From contig JBLIMV010000013.1 of NCBI GenBank assembly GCA_047638395.1, positions 1-64,000 on the forward strand: a stretch of 64,000 nt of DNA, given 5' to 3'. The notes under the pieces are model-generated. The model was not told the DNA's origin and searched no databases. It saw only the letters and a program-made list of their open reading frames with translations. Made by a program: the position numbers and the translations under genes. Position 1 is the first letter of the stretch. Every line of letters starts with the position of its first letter. Origin of the DNA: CAXBCP01 sp047638395. Lineage in GTDB: Bacteria; Pseudomonadota; Alphaproteobacteria; MPNO01; UBA830. Shown piece by piece: positions 7,714 to 16,800 of the stretch.

Positions 7714-8556
7714 ATGAAGTTTACCGGTACAGACAATTACGTTGCGACAGAGGACCTGATGACCGCGGTCAATGCGGCGATCACGCTTCAGCGGCCTCTT
7801 CTGATCAAGGGCGAGCCCGGTACCGGCAAGACGCTTCTGGCAACGGAGATCGCGGAAGCCCTGAAAATGCCGTTCTACGAATGGCACATCAAGTCGACGA
7901 CCAAGGCAAATCACGGTCTGTACGAATACGACGCGGTTTCACGTCTGCGGGATTCGCAGCTCGGTGACGACCGTGTTCAGGACATCAATAACTACATCAA
8001 GCGCGGCATGCTCTGGGAATCGTTTGCCTGTGAGGAACCGTCAGTGCTGTTGATCGACGAGATCGACAAGGCGGATATCGAATTCCCGAACGATCTGCTG
8101 CGGGAAATCGACCGGATGGAATTCTACGTCTACGAGACCCGGGAGACGATCAAGGCGGTAAACCGGCCCGTCGTGATCATTACGTCCAACAATGAAAAGG
8201 AGCTGCCGGATGCCTTTTTGCGTCGCTGCTTTTTTCACTACATCCGTTTTCCCGATGAGGAAACGATGCAGCAGATTGTCGAGGTTCATTTCCCCGACAT
8301 CAAAAAGAACCTGCTCAAGGAGGCAATGGAGGTCTTTTTCTCGATCCGCGACGTCAACGGCATCAAGAAGAAACCGTCAACGTCCGAGCTGCTGGACTGG
8401 ATCAAACTCCTGCTGGCCGAGGATATCGACCCGGAGACCCTGCGTGGCGATTCCACCAAGGCGATCCCGAAACTGCACGGCGCGTTGCTGAAAAACGAGC
8501 AGGATGTGCACATGTTCGAACGTCTCGCCTTTATGTCGCGCCGGCAGGGCGCTTAA
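7714..8556 (+). CDS. MoxR-family AAA+ ATPase
   Basis: 280-residue AAA+ ATPase of the MoxR group. Walker A is GEPGTGKT (Lys39), Walker B is VLLIDEID (about 111-118), sensor 1 is in VIITSNNEKELPDAFLRRC, and the arginine finger region follows. MoxR ATPases act as chaperones that mature or activate partner complexes, usually with a VWA protein encoded next to them, as here. The start has AGGAAGA nine bases upstream of ATG 7714. The 24-bp gap to the next gene indicates an operon. The client complex is unknown. CoxD/CoxE-type pairs act on molybdenum hydroxylases, but none is encoded in this window. Confidence 0.92.
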   Translation: MKFTGTDNYVATEDLMTAVNAAITLQRPLLIKGEPGTGKTLLATEIAEALKMPFYEWHIKSTTKANHGLYEYDAVSRLRDSQLGDDRVQDINNYIKRGMLWESFACEEPSVLLIDEIDKADIEFPNDLLREIDRMEFYVYETRETIKAVNRPVVIITSNNEKELPDAFLRRCFFHYIRFPDEETMQQIVEVHFPDIKKNLLKEAMEVFFSIRDVNGIKKKPSTSELLDWIKLLLAEDIDPETLRGDSTKAIPKLHGALLKNEQDVHMFERLAFMSRRQGA

Positions 8557-8580
8557 GGCGAACGGGACGGGGCAGGGCCC

Positions 8581-9774
8581 ATGTTCGTCGATTTCTTCTA
8601 TCAGCTCCGCGACGCCCGCATACCGGTGACGATCCGCGAATTTCTGATGTTTCTGGAAGCGCTGGAAAAGGGCGTGGCCCAGGGCAGTATCGACGAATTT
8701 TACTACCTGTCGCGGGCGACGCTGGTGAAGGACGAACGCCTGTTCGACACGTTCGATCAGGTGTTCGAAAATTTTTTCAAAGGCGCGATGAACAAGACGT
8801 CGGGCCTGCTTGAAGAATATATTCCCGAAGAATGGCTGCGGGGTATGGCGCGCGAGCTGTTCGAGGACGAAGAAATCGAAGCGATGAGCTTCGAAGAACT
8901 AATGGAAGAGCTCGCCAAGCGTCTGCAGGAACAGGACGGTGAGCATCATGGTGGAAACCGCTGGATCGGGACGGGCGGAACATCACCGTTCGGGAATTCC
9001 GGGCGTAATCCGTCCGGGGTCCGGATCGGTGGCGACGGCGGCGGCAAAAGCGCCGCCAAGATGTGGCAGAAGCGCGATTTTCGAAACCTGAAGGGCGATG
9101 TCGAGCTTGGCACGCGCAACATGAAAATGGCCCTGCGCCGGCTGCGCCAGTTCGTGCGCGAAGGCGCAGAGGACGAATTCGATCTCGACGCCACGATCCA
9201 GTCCACCGCCCATCACGGCGGTATGCTGGATATCAAAATGCGGGCGGAACGGAAGAACAAGGTCAAGGTGATGACCATGTTCGATATCGGCGGATCGATG
9301 GACAGCTTTATCCGTATCTCCGAAGAGCTTTTTTCCGCCGTGCGCACCGAGTTCAAACATCTGGAATACTATTACTTCCATAATTTCCTCTACGAACGTG
9401 TCTGGCGGCAGAACCGGCGTGGCTATAACGAATGGACGCCGACCTGGGATGTCATGAACACCTACGGCTCGGACTGGAAAGCGATCTTCGTCGGCGATGC
9501 CACGATGAGCCCGTTTGAGATATCGGAGGTCGGCGGCTCGATCGAACACTGGAATGAGGAATCCGGCGAATTGTGGTTGCGCCGCTTCCTGGCGACTTAT
9601 CCCGATGCGGTCTGGCTGAATCCGATCTCGCCGGAGCGGTGGATGGCCACGCCGAGCATCCGGATGACCTATCAGCTGATGGAAGGCAGGATGTTCCCGC
9701 TGACGGTCGACGGCCTGGATGCCGCAATGAAATTGTTGCGCCAGGGCCGACAGGCACCCGTTAAATCGCATTAA
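8581..9774 (+). CDS. VWA-domain protein (CoxE-like), MoxR partner
   Basis: 397-residue cytoplasmic protein of the VWA/CoxE-like family. The N-terminal 130 residues are helical and acidic (FEDEEIEAMSFEELMEEL), followed by a Gly-rich linker (GTGGTSPFGNSGRNPSG) and a VWA domain from about residue 215. The metal-ion-dependent adhesion motif reads DIGGSMDSF, with Gly where the usual motif has Ser at the third position. This variant is common in this subfamily. It follows the MoxR ATPase by 24 bases, and together they form the usual MoxR-VWA chaperone pair. The domain calls rest on motifs read by eye, and the target is not known. Confidence 0.88.
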   Translation: MFVDFFYQLRDARIPVTIREFLMFLEALEKGVAQGSIDEFYYLSRATLVKDERLFDTFDQVFENFFKGAMNKTSGLLEEYIPEEWLRGMARELFEDEEIEAMSFEELMEELAKRLQEQDGEHHGGNRWIGTGGTSPFGNSGRNPSGVRIGGDGGGKSAAKMWQKRDFRNLKGDVELGTRNMKMALRRLRQFVREGAEDEFDLDATIQSTAHHGGMLDIKMRAERKNKVKVMTMFDIGGSMDSFIRISEELFSAVRTEFKHLEYYYFHNFLYERVWRQNRRGYNEWTPTWDVMNTYGSDWKAIFVGDATMSPFEISEVGGSIEHWNEESGELWLRRFLATYPDAVWLNPISPERWMATPSIRMTYQLMEGRMFPLTVDGLDAAMKLLRQGRQAPVKSH

Positions 9775-9811
9775 GCTGGTCGCTGCGGCTCCCCGTGCCT
9801 ATGTTCAGGTC

Positions 9812-10177
9812 ATGACACATCTTCGCCGTCATCGGAGCCGTATCGGGCTGTTCCTTGCTGCAATGCTGTTTGCGGCGGCGGGATCGCCGGGCGTTTTGGC
9901 AGCTGCGCAGGGCATGCAGTTGCAGGCGCCTATTTGCGGCCCGGGCGACACGCAATTCCCGACGGCGCCGGGACCGGCGGCCGACAGTCATAACGATCAC
10001 TGCAAGATTTTTCCCTGTGGCGCGACATTGGCGAATGACGGACGGGCCGATACCACGCTGTTTGCCGATATCACTTTGGATGTGTCCGGCGTTCCGGTGC
10101 CTTCAGGTGCGGAAAACGCGACTTTTCGGGCAGAACTGATGCCCCTGAACGGTCGCGCACCGCCTTTTCAGAGCTGA
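9812..10177 (+). CDS. Small secreted Cys/His protein, DUF2946-like
   Basis: 121-residue protein with a clear signal peptide (RIGLFLAAMLFAAAGSPGVLA). The mature part contains ICGPGD, then DSHNDHCKIFPCG, a Cys/His pattern resembling DUF2946 proteins found in copper-responsive loci. Two PCuAC copper-chaperone genes follow within 650 bp on the same strand, which is the main reason to propose a role in periplasmic copper handling. ATG at 9812 is used, preceded by the weak ribosome binding site AGGT. The family assignment is tentative because only the Cys/His spacing and the context support it. Confidence 0.6.
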   Translation: MTHLRRHRSRIGLFLAAMLFAAAGSPGVLAAAQGMQLQAPICGPGDTQFPTAPGPAADSHNDHCKIFPCGATLANDGRADTTLFADITLDVSGVPVPSGAENATFRAELMPLNGRAPPFQS

Positions 10178-10233
10178 ATTCGCAATTCATGCCGGTATTT
10201 TTCCGGTTTTAATCAGCTTTGGAGAACAAGACG

Positions 10234-10770
10234 ATGAAATTACTATACGTAACGGCCGCCTGTGTGGCGGCAACTCTCTTTGCCGGTGTCGCCGGCGTTT
10301 CCGCTCACGAGCACGGCAAGAAGAAAGAGACGTCCGGACATCATGCGATGTCGGGCGGCATCAAGGTTGAAGAAGCCTGGGCACGGGCGACCCCGGGCCT
10401 CGTTAAAAACGGCGGCGCCTATTTCACTGCCGTTAATAGCGGAAAGCACACCGACCGGATCATCGGCGTGTCGGCCAGTGTTTCGACAAGAGCAGAACTT
10501 CATACACACCTGAACGACAATGGGATTATGCGGATGCGTCAGGTCAAAGGCGTTGACGTTCCCGCCGGTGGCAAATTCGTGTTCAAGCCGGGCGGTCATC
10601 ACATCATGTTCATCGGTCTGTACAAGCCGCTGAAGAAGGGCGAGCGCTTTCCTGTAACTTTGATGTTCGAGAAAGCCGGAAAACAGACCGTCGAGGTCAC
10701 CGTCATGGGGGTCGGTGCCATGAAGGGCGGGATGAAGCATGACATGAAGCCCAAACATAACGGTCACTAA
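10234..10770 (+). CDS. Periplasmic copper chaperone PCuAC
   Basis: 178-residue exported protein of the PCuAC (DUF461) family, which delivers Cu(I) to the CuA site of cytochrome oxidase. A signal peptide ends near VSAHEHG, followed by a His-rich stretch. The copper ligands of the H-Mn-M-H-x-M pattern are visible: ELHTHLNDNGIMRMRQVKG, then GGHHIMFIGLY. The C-terminus is an extra Met/His-rich tail (MKGGMKHDMKPKHNGH), a likely additional copper site. A TTG lies 15 bases upstream, but ATG 10234 has GGAG at a 9-base distance. It is probably co-transcribed with the DUF2946-like gene before and the second PCuAC gene after. Confidence 0.92.
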   Translation: MKLLYVTAACVAATLFAGVAGVSAHEHGKKKETSGHHAMSGGIKVEEAWARATPGLVKNGGAYFTAVNSGKHTDRIIGVSASVSTRAELHTHLNDNGIMRMRQVKGVDVPAGGKFVFKPGGHHIMFIGLYKPLKKGERFPVTLMFEKAGKQTVEVTVMGVGAMKGGMKHDMKPKHNGH

Positions 10771-10841
10771 AAAACGCAGAAAATGTTTGCCGATACGCCT
10801 GCAGGGGTCTATCTGGGATGGACCATCAAAGGAGTGTCGGC

Positions 10842-11270
10842 ATGCATTTACGCATCCTCAGAGTTATCACGACAAGTTTTCCGCTGATAGCGCTCGCGCC
10901 CGCCACAATGGCCCATGGGCTGGATGTGGAGGCAAGCTGGGCACCTGAAGTGACAAAAACCGCAGATACCGCGGCTATCCATCTCAACATCGCGAACGAG
11001 GCCTTTCACCCGGAATATCTCTACCGGGCGGTATCACCGGTCGCGGCGCGGGTAGAACTCCACCGGACAGCGCCTTCCGGCGATATGATGAAGGTCGACC
11101 GGATGGAGATCCCGATGGACGACCGGCTTGATATGCGAAAGGCGGGCTATCACCTGATGCTGATCGGCCTCAAACGCGCGATCAGGCCGGGAGAGTCCGT
11201 CCCGCTGGAACTGACGTTCAGCGACGATCAAATCCATAAGATGAATGTGAAGGTGCCGCGCGGCAATTAG
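10842..11270 (+). CDS. Second, divergent PCuAC-type copper-binding protein
   Basis: 142-residue exported protein with the PCuAC fold pattern. The signal peptide is followed by MAHGLDVEASWAPE. The metal-site residues remain as VELHRTAPSGDMMKVDRM and GYHLMLIGLKR, so the His/Met ligands look intact although the rest has drifted from the preceding paralogue and the His-rich tail is missing. ATG 10842 has AAGGAG at an ideal spacing and is preferred over an upstream ATG at 10818. Probably another Cu(I) carrier for oxidase assembly or detoxification. The 71-bp gap to the first PCuAC gene allows a shared transcript. Confidence 0.85.
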   Translation: MHLRILRVITTSFPLIALAPATMAHGLDVEASWAPEVTKTADTAAIHLNIANEAFHPEYLYRAVSPVAARVELHRTAPSGDMMKVDRMEIPMDDRLDMRKAGYHLMLIGLKRAIRPGESVPLELTFSDDQIHKMNVKVPRGN

Positions 11271-11285
11271 AAGTTTGCCGCGCGG
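11256..11285 (+). repeat. Perfect 11-bp inverted repeat across the stop of the second PCuAC gene
   Basis: Arms CCGCGCGGCAA (11256-11266) and TTGCCGCGCGG (11275-11285) flank an 8-base loop containing the TAG stop. The stem is very GC-rich, but no U run follows on either strand, so it is a terminator-like or mRNA 3'-protective hairpin at the end of the copper gene set. Confidence 0.6.
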
Positions 11286-11310
11286 AGGCAGAATTGATGT
11301 GCCTTAGAAC

Positions 11311-11718
11311 CTAGTCGTCGTAGACGGCAGTACATTCGACCTCAATATCGAATGCCCACGGCCAGGAGCCGACGGTCACGAAGGTGCGTGCCGGCGGATT
11401 TTTGGGGAAAAACTTCCGGTACTCGTCGTTGATCGTGTCGAAATAGCCGGAATTCGTACAATAGATGACGACCTTGACGACCTGATCCATCGACGAGCCG
11501 GCGGCTTTCAGCGCATCGCGGACGTTGCGCAGTGACTGGCGCGTCTGCTTGGTGATATCGCCGGTGATCAGCTTGCCGGTTTTTGTGTCGATCGGCGGCA
11601 GGCCGGAAACGAAGACAAATCCATTTGCCTTAACGGCCGGGGAGAGCGGTACCTTGCCCTTTTTCAGTGCTTCGGACATTCCGGGCATGTAGACGCATTC
11701 TTTCTTCGACTTGGGCAT
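11311..11718 (-). CDS. RidA family protein (YjgF/UK114)
   Basis: 135-residue RidA-family protein. RidA enzymes hydrolyse reactive enamine/imine intermediates made by PLP enzymes. The family core is visible: GFVFVSGLPPIDTKTGKL, ITKQTRQSLRNVRDALKAAG, and the substrate-contacting Arg in NPPARTFVTVG, followed by the acidic DIEVECTAVYDD. ATG 11718 has GAGGA ten bases upstream. It is convergent with the copper genes and stands alone. Whether it has the canonical deaminase activity is likely from the conserved Arg but not proven, because several RidA subgroups differ in substrate. Confidence 0.9.
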   Translation of the reverse strand: MPKSKKECVYMPGMSEALKKGKVPLSPAVKANGFVFVSGLPPIDTKTGKLITGDITKQTRQSLRNVRDALKAAGSSMDQVVKVVIYCTNSGYFDTINDEYRKFFPKNPPARTFVTVGSWPWAFDIEVECTAVYDD

Positions 11719-11800
11719 AGGTCTGGTTCCTCAGGGTTGTTCGGGAGCGACGTAGGAGTCTGAAGGATATTCAGCCGATATACAGAAGGCCAGACCCCAA

Positions 11801-11832
11801 AACGAAAAACGGCGCCCCGAAGGACGCCGTTT
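11801..11832 (-). terminator. Rho-independent terminator of the PEP-CTERM gene
   Basis: Minus-strand stem AAACGGCG/CGCCGTTT (arms 11825-11832 and 11807-11814), with a 10-base loop that includes TTCG, followed by TTTTTCGTTTT. It lies 26 bases after the stop of the PEP-CTERM gene. Its loop sequence (TCCTTCGGGG) matches that of the terminator at 1971-1998. Confidence 0.85.
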
Positions 11833-11858
11833 CTCTGTCAGAAGAAAGTTAGTGCGAT

Positions 11859-12581
11859 TTAGCGCCGGCGACGCCGCATCAGGCCGAGGCCCGCAAGACC
11901 GAGGCCGAGGACCGCGAGAACACCGGGTTCTGCGACTTCCGTCGTGGTGCCGAAGAAGTCGAGGCGAAGGTCAGCCTGCGCGTTGTTCGTTGCCAGCTCG
12001 ATGTTGATAAAGTCGATCATGGTGAAATCGACCGGGCCGCCAATGAACGACGCGTAGTCAAAGAGAAGCGGGACATTCATACCCAATGGGGCGCTCGCCT
12101 GCATCAGGCTCGCAAAATTTACGCCGTCAGAAACGGTGATCGTAATATCGGTCGGGAAATCGCCGCTCACCTGGAACAGGGCGAACCGGTCGTCCGCGCC
12201 ACCTTCGGTCACGTCCACGCCGAGGCCTCCCCCGAGGCCTCCGCCCGCGATACCGTTATAGGTGATGTTGGATACCGAGAAGGCATCCGTATTGCCGAGT
12301 GTCAGCAACCCTGCTGTTCCGGTGTTGATATTAATCGTCGAGGGCGTTGTGCCTGGGCCGATTTGGTCTATCGACACCGTACGGTCTTCGCCGAGAATAT
12401 TCGCTGCATCCGACACTGTCGTGGCGGTGACGCCGTTCGAGCCTGTCGGCAGGAGGCCAGGACCACCCGGGGAAGCGTCCGAAACGACCTGATCGGTGTT
12501 GAATGTGTCGATCGTCAACGCCTGGGCCGAGCCCAGCATAAGCGCCGAAAACGCAATCGCTGAAAGTGTGGTTCGAAACAT
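11859..12581 (-). CDS. PEP-CTERM sorting-signal exported protein
   Basis: 240-residue exported protein with a signal peptide (TTLSAIAFSALMLGSAQA), a Gly/Thr/Asp-rich beta-type middle and a C-terminal PEP-CTERM sorting signal: EPGVLAVLGLGLAGLGL followed by RRRRR. Such tails are recognised by exosortase, which cleaves them and delivers the protein to the cell surface, often in exopolysaccharide-producing aquatic bacteria. No exosortase gene is in this window, so it must be elsewhere. AAGGAAA precedes ATG 12581 and a terminator follows the stop. The central region matches no family I recognise and its role (extracellular matrix or biofilm) is inferred from the tail only. Confidence 0.85.
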   Translation of the reverse strand: MFRTTLSAIAFSALMLGSAQALTIDTFNTDQVVSDASPGGPGLLPTGSNGVTATTVSDAANILGEDRTVSIDQIGPGTTPSTININTGTAGLLTLGNTDAFSVSNITYNGIAGGGLGGGLGVDVTEGGADDRFALFQVSGDFPTDITITVSDGVNFASLMQASAPLGMNVPLLFDYASFIGGPVDFTMIDFINIELATNNAQADLRLDFFGTTTEVAEPGVLAVLGLGLAGLGLMRRRRR

Positions 12582-13157
12582 CGTGTTTTCCTTCTGACAG
12601 AAACAGTTGGTGGTTTGCCCAGAATTAATGCAATTATCGTGCCAGTATCAAGAATGTTTATATTTCAATAGGTTAAGAGGGGATCCGTATTGCTGATGTG
12701 CGATTGTTGTAAAGAATTCCGACGGTATCGGGGGCGTCTGGCGGCCGGATGGATCGGAGTTTGTAGAGAGATTAAATTTAGTTATTTAAAATCAATATGT
12801 TACGGGTCGACGGTCGCGACTTTATAGGTGTAAAGAATCCCGGCGGTCGATATCTCAGGCTCGATCCTCATCTAATATGTTGAAATAATTGATTTTTTAG
12901 AGGTTTGGTTGGGGGCGGACCCAAAGTGAGGGTGACGGAGTGATGCTCCGGCAATGCTGGTTTTGCCTGCGCGGGCTGGCGCCCAAGGTCGGCCTGACCT
13001 ATGGCGGATCAATACGTTAAAAAATTACGGTATCAGGTAAAAATGTGAGATGAACGGCATAGTGGCTCTTAACGCAGCCTTAATGAAATGGGTCTCAGAT
13101 AAATCTGTCACGATTACACGACGAGTGACGCGTATATCGGCGTCGGGACCAGGTGAA
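12582..13157. other. 575-bp intergenic region, AT-richer than surroundings
   Basis: Stretch between the divergent PEP-CTERM gene and the small lipoprotein gene. By eye it is clearly richer in A+T between 12620 and 12900 and contains several TTTAAA/TTATTTAAA-like tracts. A 25-codon frame at 12943-13020 has a GGAG in front but no family resemblance. No RNA gene, repeat or convincing promoter was identified. Confidence 0.5.
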
Positions 13158-13568
13158 ATGGATATTCGTAAATTGGCCCTGATAGGGCTGCTCTTGACGC
13201 TTGGCGCGTGCGGCATGCCGTCAGGCATCGCCGCGCTTTCATACGCGATGAACGGTGTTTCTTACGCATCATCCGGCAAGGGCGTCGCCGATCATGCTCT
13301 TTCCGCCGCCGCCGATAAGGACTGTGCGATGCTGCGCGCTGTGCAGGGTGTGGATATCTGCGCATCCGATGGCCGAGGCAACGCAAAGTCGCTCATGACA
13401 ATGATCGAATACACGCCAGTTGTTATCGACCCCACCGGGGTGCCCGCTGAACAATTGAATAAATCGCCATCGGTCCAATTGACGCAAAGGTCAGCCGACA
13501 AGGCTCCGGCAACTGGCGGCAACCGTTCTATGAGCGCGATTGAATCAATTTACGGTCAGGCGCGCTAA
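13158..13568 (+). CDS. Small predicted outer-membrane lipoprotein
   Basis: 136-residue lipoprotein: MDIRKLALIGLLLTLGACG gives an n-region, hydrophobic stretch and lipobox LGAC with the lipidated Cys at position 18. The mature part has the segment GVSYASSGKGVADHALS followed by DKDCAMLRAVQGVDICA, a pattern I associate with small uncharacterised alphaproteobacterial lipoproteins, and then a low-complexity C-terminus. The frame is open 36 codons further upstream, but ATG 13158 is preceded by AGGTGAA and starts the signal sequence exactly. Function unknown. It has no operon partner. Confidence 0.75.
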   Translation: MDIRKLALIGLLLTLGACGMPSGIAALSYAMNGVSYASSGKGVADHALSAAADKDCAMLRAVQGVDICASDGRGNAKSLMTMIEYTPVVIDPTGVPAEQLNKSPSVQLTQRSADKAPATGGNRSMSAIESIYGQAR

Positions 13569-13842
13569 ACCAGGGTGCGGGCGCCAGGCAATTGATGCCA
13601 AGTGCAATTTATTGAGCCTGAGGACCTGAGCAACGGTCAATATCTCCGCCAATAATCGATCATATCTAACAATATGGCTTGCGAGAAAATGAACCGGGCC
13701 ATTAACCCGGCGGCGGATCACGCAATGACGTGTTTGTGATCCTCAGGCCGTCCCTGAACGCTGCTGGTTCGTTGATAGTTAATACAATCAAAACCCAACG
13801 TTGCTAGCCTTCTAACCAGCGTCCTGTTTGGAAGAGTATCAA

Positions 13843-16800
13843 GTGACACTGGCCAAGATAATCCGCAACGCGCAGATGATCGTGCGATCTCCGATCTGTC
13901 GCCGTTTGGCCGTGGTTGTCTTTTTGGGCATTCTGCTCATCGAAGCCGTCATTATTCTGCCGTCATATCTGAACCGTGAGCGCGATCTGCTGTTGAGCCT
14001 CGAGAAAGACGGGTTGGTTGTCGCGACAACGGCGATCAAATCTTTAAGCCGCAGTATGTCCGTCCCCGGCATCGATCACGCCAGCGGAGCGCACAAGCAG
14101 AAGATGGTCGATATGCTCGCTCATCGCCGGATGATGGCCGATACGCTGATTGAAATAGATTTTATCCGTGGGGCAATTCTGTTCGATCCGGCGGGCTCGG
14201 TTGTCGTACGGCGAGGCGAGGCCTTCACTGTGCTCCCGATCGATCAAATGCGGACGGTTATCGTCAGGGCGCCGCGAGCAGACGATGCTTTCCATGAAAT
14301 TTACTGGCCAGCAGCCCTTACGGGGCAGTCTTTCGGCGTGGCAATGCGGCTGGATGCGTCGCGTGTCGACGCGGCGTTAAACGCGTATGCCCTTCGCATA
14401 TTCATGTTGGTCCTGATTATTGCCGGGTTCACGACGCTGGTCACAATGATTGCGACCGGCTACCTGCTGATTTTCCCGATGCTGGACCTAAAGGAACGCC
14501 TGAAGACGATCGATGATAATGCCAGCGACCGTCTACCGGTTGGCAGAATGAACCGGGGCGATGAGTTTGGCGAAGTCATCGGGCAGGTCAATCACATGCT
14601 GACGCGTATCGAGGATGGAATCGATAAAGCGGCGAACCTCGCAAAATTCCCGGCAGAAAACCGGAACCCGATCCTTCGTGTGACACCCGCTGGCCGTATC
14701 CTCTATGCCAACCCTGCAACGCGCAACATTGAAGGGTTATTGCAGGGAAAGAACGCTGTTTCGATCCACCCATCCATACTTGAGTTCGCCAGTCAGGCGT
14801 CGATCGATGACGTGTCTGGCGTTCTGGAACTGGAGGTAGACGGCCGGACTTACGCGTTCGAATGTGTCCCGTTCGCGCATGCCGGCTACATAAATGTCTA
14901 CGGTCGCGATATCTCGTCCGAAGTCTCTGCCAAACGGAAACTCTTTGAAACGAACCTGCAGCTCGAACAGCGGATCGAGGATCGCACCGGTCTGATCGAG
15001 ATGTTTCAGGACATGGCGGTTGCGGCGGACAAGGCAGATTCCCTTGATGACGTGCTGTTGCGCTGCACGGAGCTTGTCAGAAGCTATCTGAAATGGGAGG
15101 TCGGCCACGCTCTTAAGATCGAAGACGGCTCCCTGAAATCGGCTGGAATCTGGTGTTTTTCCGAAGATTATGATGGTGCGTTGCTTGAGGAGGTGTCTGT
15201 GGGAATGGCCTTCAATACCGTGAACAGCGTTCCCGGACGGGCGGCCGGGGCAGGTGTGGCGGTATGGTTCGCGGGCGAGACGGAGTTACATGGCCTTCCG
15301 CGCGAGACTGTTTTCAATGACCTCGGGATATTGAGCGGCTTTGCTTTCCCGGTGATGGATCGCGGCGTGGTCGTCGCGGTGATGGAGTTTTTCTCGGTCC
15401 GTTTGGAACGCTCCCGGCCGGATCTTGAAAAAGCGCTCGATCATGTTGCCGGGCAACTCGGGCGCGTGGTTGAGCGAAGTCGCGTCGAAGAGGTCCTTGT
15501 ATCCTCTCGCGAGGAAGCAGAATCCCTTCTTGCGGCGGCCGAAAATGCAAACCGGGCGAAATCTGAATTCCTGGCCACGATGAGCCACGAACTCCGCACA
15601 CCTCTGAACGGCATTCTTGGAATGTCGGGCCTTCTGCTCGATACCGATCTCAATACCGATCAACTCGATTTTGCGAAAACGATCAAGGATTCCGGTATCG
15701 GGTTACTGGATCTTCTGAACGATATTCTCGACTTCTCAAAAATCGAAGCCGGTAGCCTCGAAATCTACAAGGAAGAGTTCTTTGTGGATGAGGTCGTCGA
15801 TGGCGTCACTGATCTTCTGGCGACAAGTACCAGGAACAAAGGACTGGATTTCGCCGTGGTGATGTCGCGCAGAGTGCCGTCCTCGGCAATTGGCGATGTC
15901 GCGCGAATTCGTCAGGTTCTGCTCAATCTGGTGGGGAATGCGATCAAGTTTACAGAGACCGGTTCTGTCTCGGTGCTGGTCGACCTCGTTGCAGACGACT
16001 CGGATCGTGCTTTCCTGGAGGTCCGGGTGCGCGATACCGGCATCGGAATCGCACCGGCAGATCAGCAGGCGATCTTCGACCGCTTCACACAGGGCGACGC
16101 GTCCATATCCCGGAAGTTCGGTGGTACCGGCCTGGGCCTGGCGATCGTAAAGCAGCTGGTCGAGCTGATGGGCGGCAGCGTCTCGCTTGCCAGCGAGCAG
16201 GGGGAGGGCAGCGAGTTCCTGGCCCTGATCGCGGTCACACCGGCACAGGGGAGATATGCCGAAATTCCGAGGTTAAGACCCGAGACATCAATCGGCATCA
16301 TCGGCTGCGAGTCCGAGGGGCGGTCCTGTCTCATCGCCCAGCTTGAGGCACTTGGGGCGACGTCGGTTGAGGTATTTGATGAGCCACCGGCGGTGACTCC
16401 GCAGGAGGGCATTGACCTGGTCTTCGTTCTGGACGGACTGGATGTCGATGCGATGCCCGGGCAGCAAGCAGAAATTCTCGGCATTCCGGCGTTGGAGAGG
16501 TTAGCCGGTAAACTGGTTCGGGTTGGCTATCGCGGCCCTGATGGGGCCAGGGATACCGGCGACGGTCTTTTCGCCGGCTTTGTGGCAAAGCCTGCCTCCC
16601 GTATGTCGATCGTTCGGTGTCTCCGTCCATTGGGTGTGCTCGATACGAGACCCTCGAAAGCGACGGTGGGACCAGATGCATCAGCTACGTCCGAGCGCTC
16701 GGAGACTCCTGCTGAGCAAGCCGCCGGTGACGGGCTGAAGATCCTGATGGCAGAGGATAATATCGTTAATCAGCGCGTGCTCGCGGCGATGCTGCAAAGA

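Noticed and set aside
12943..13020. 25-codon frame in the AT-rich intergenic stretch
   Set aside because: Too short, no family resemblance, though GGAG precedes it; noted only in the intergenic entry.
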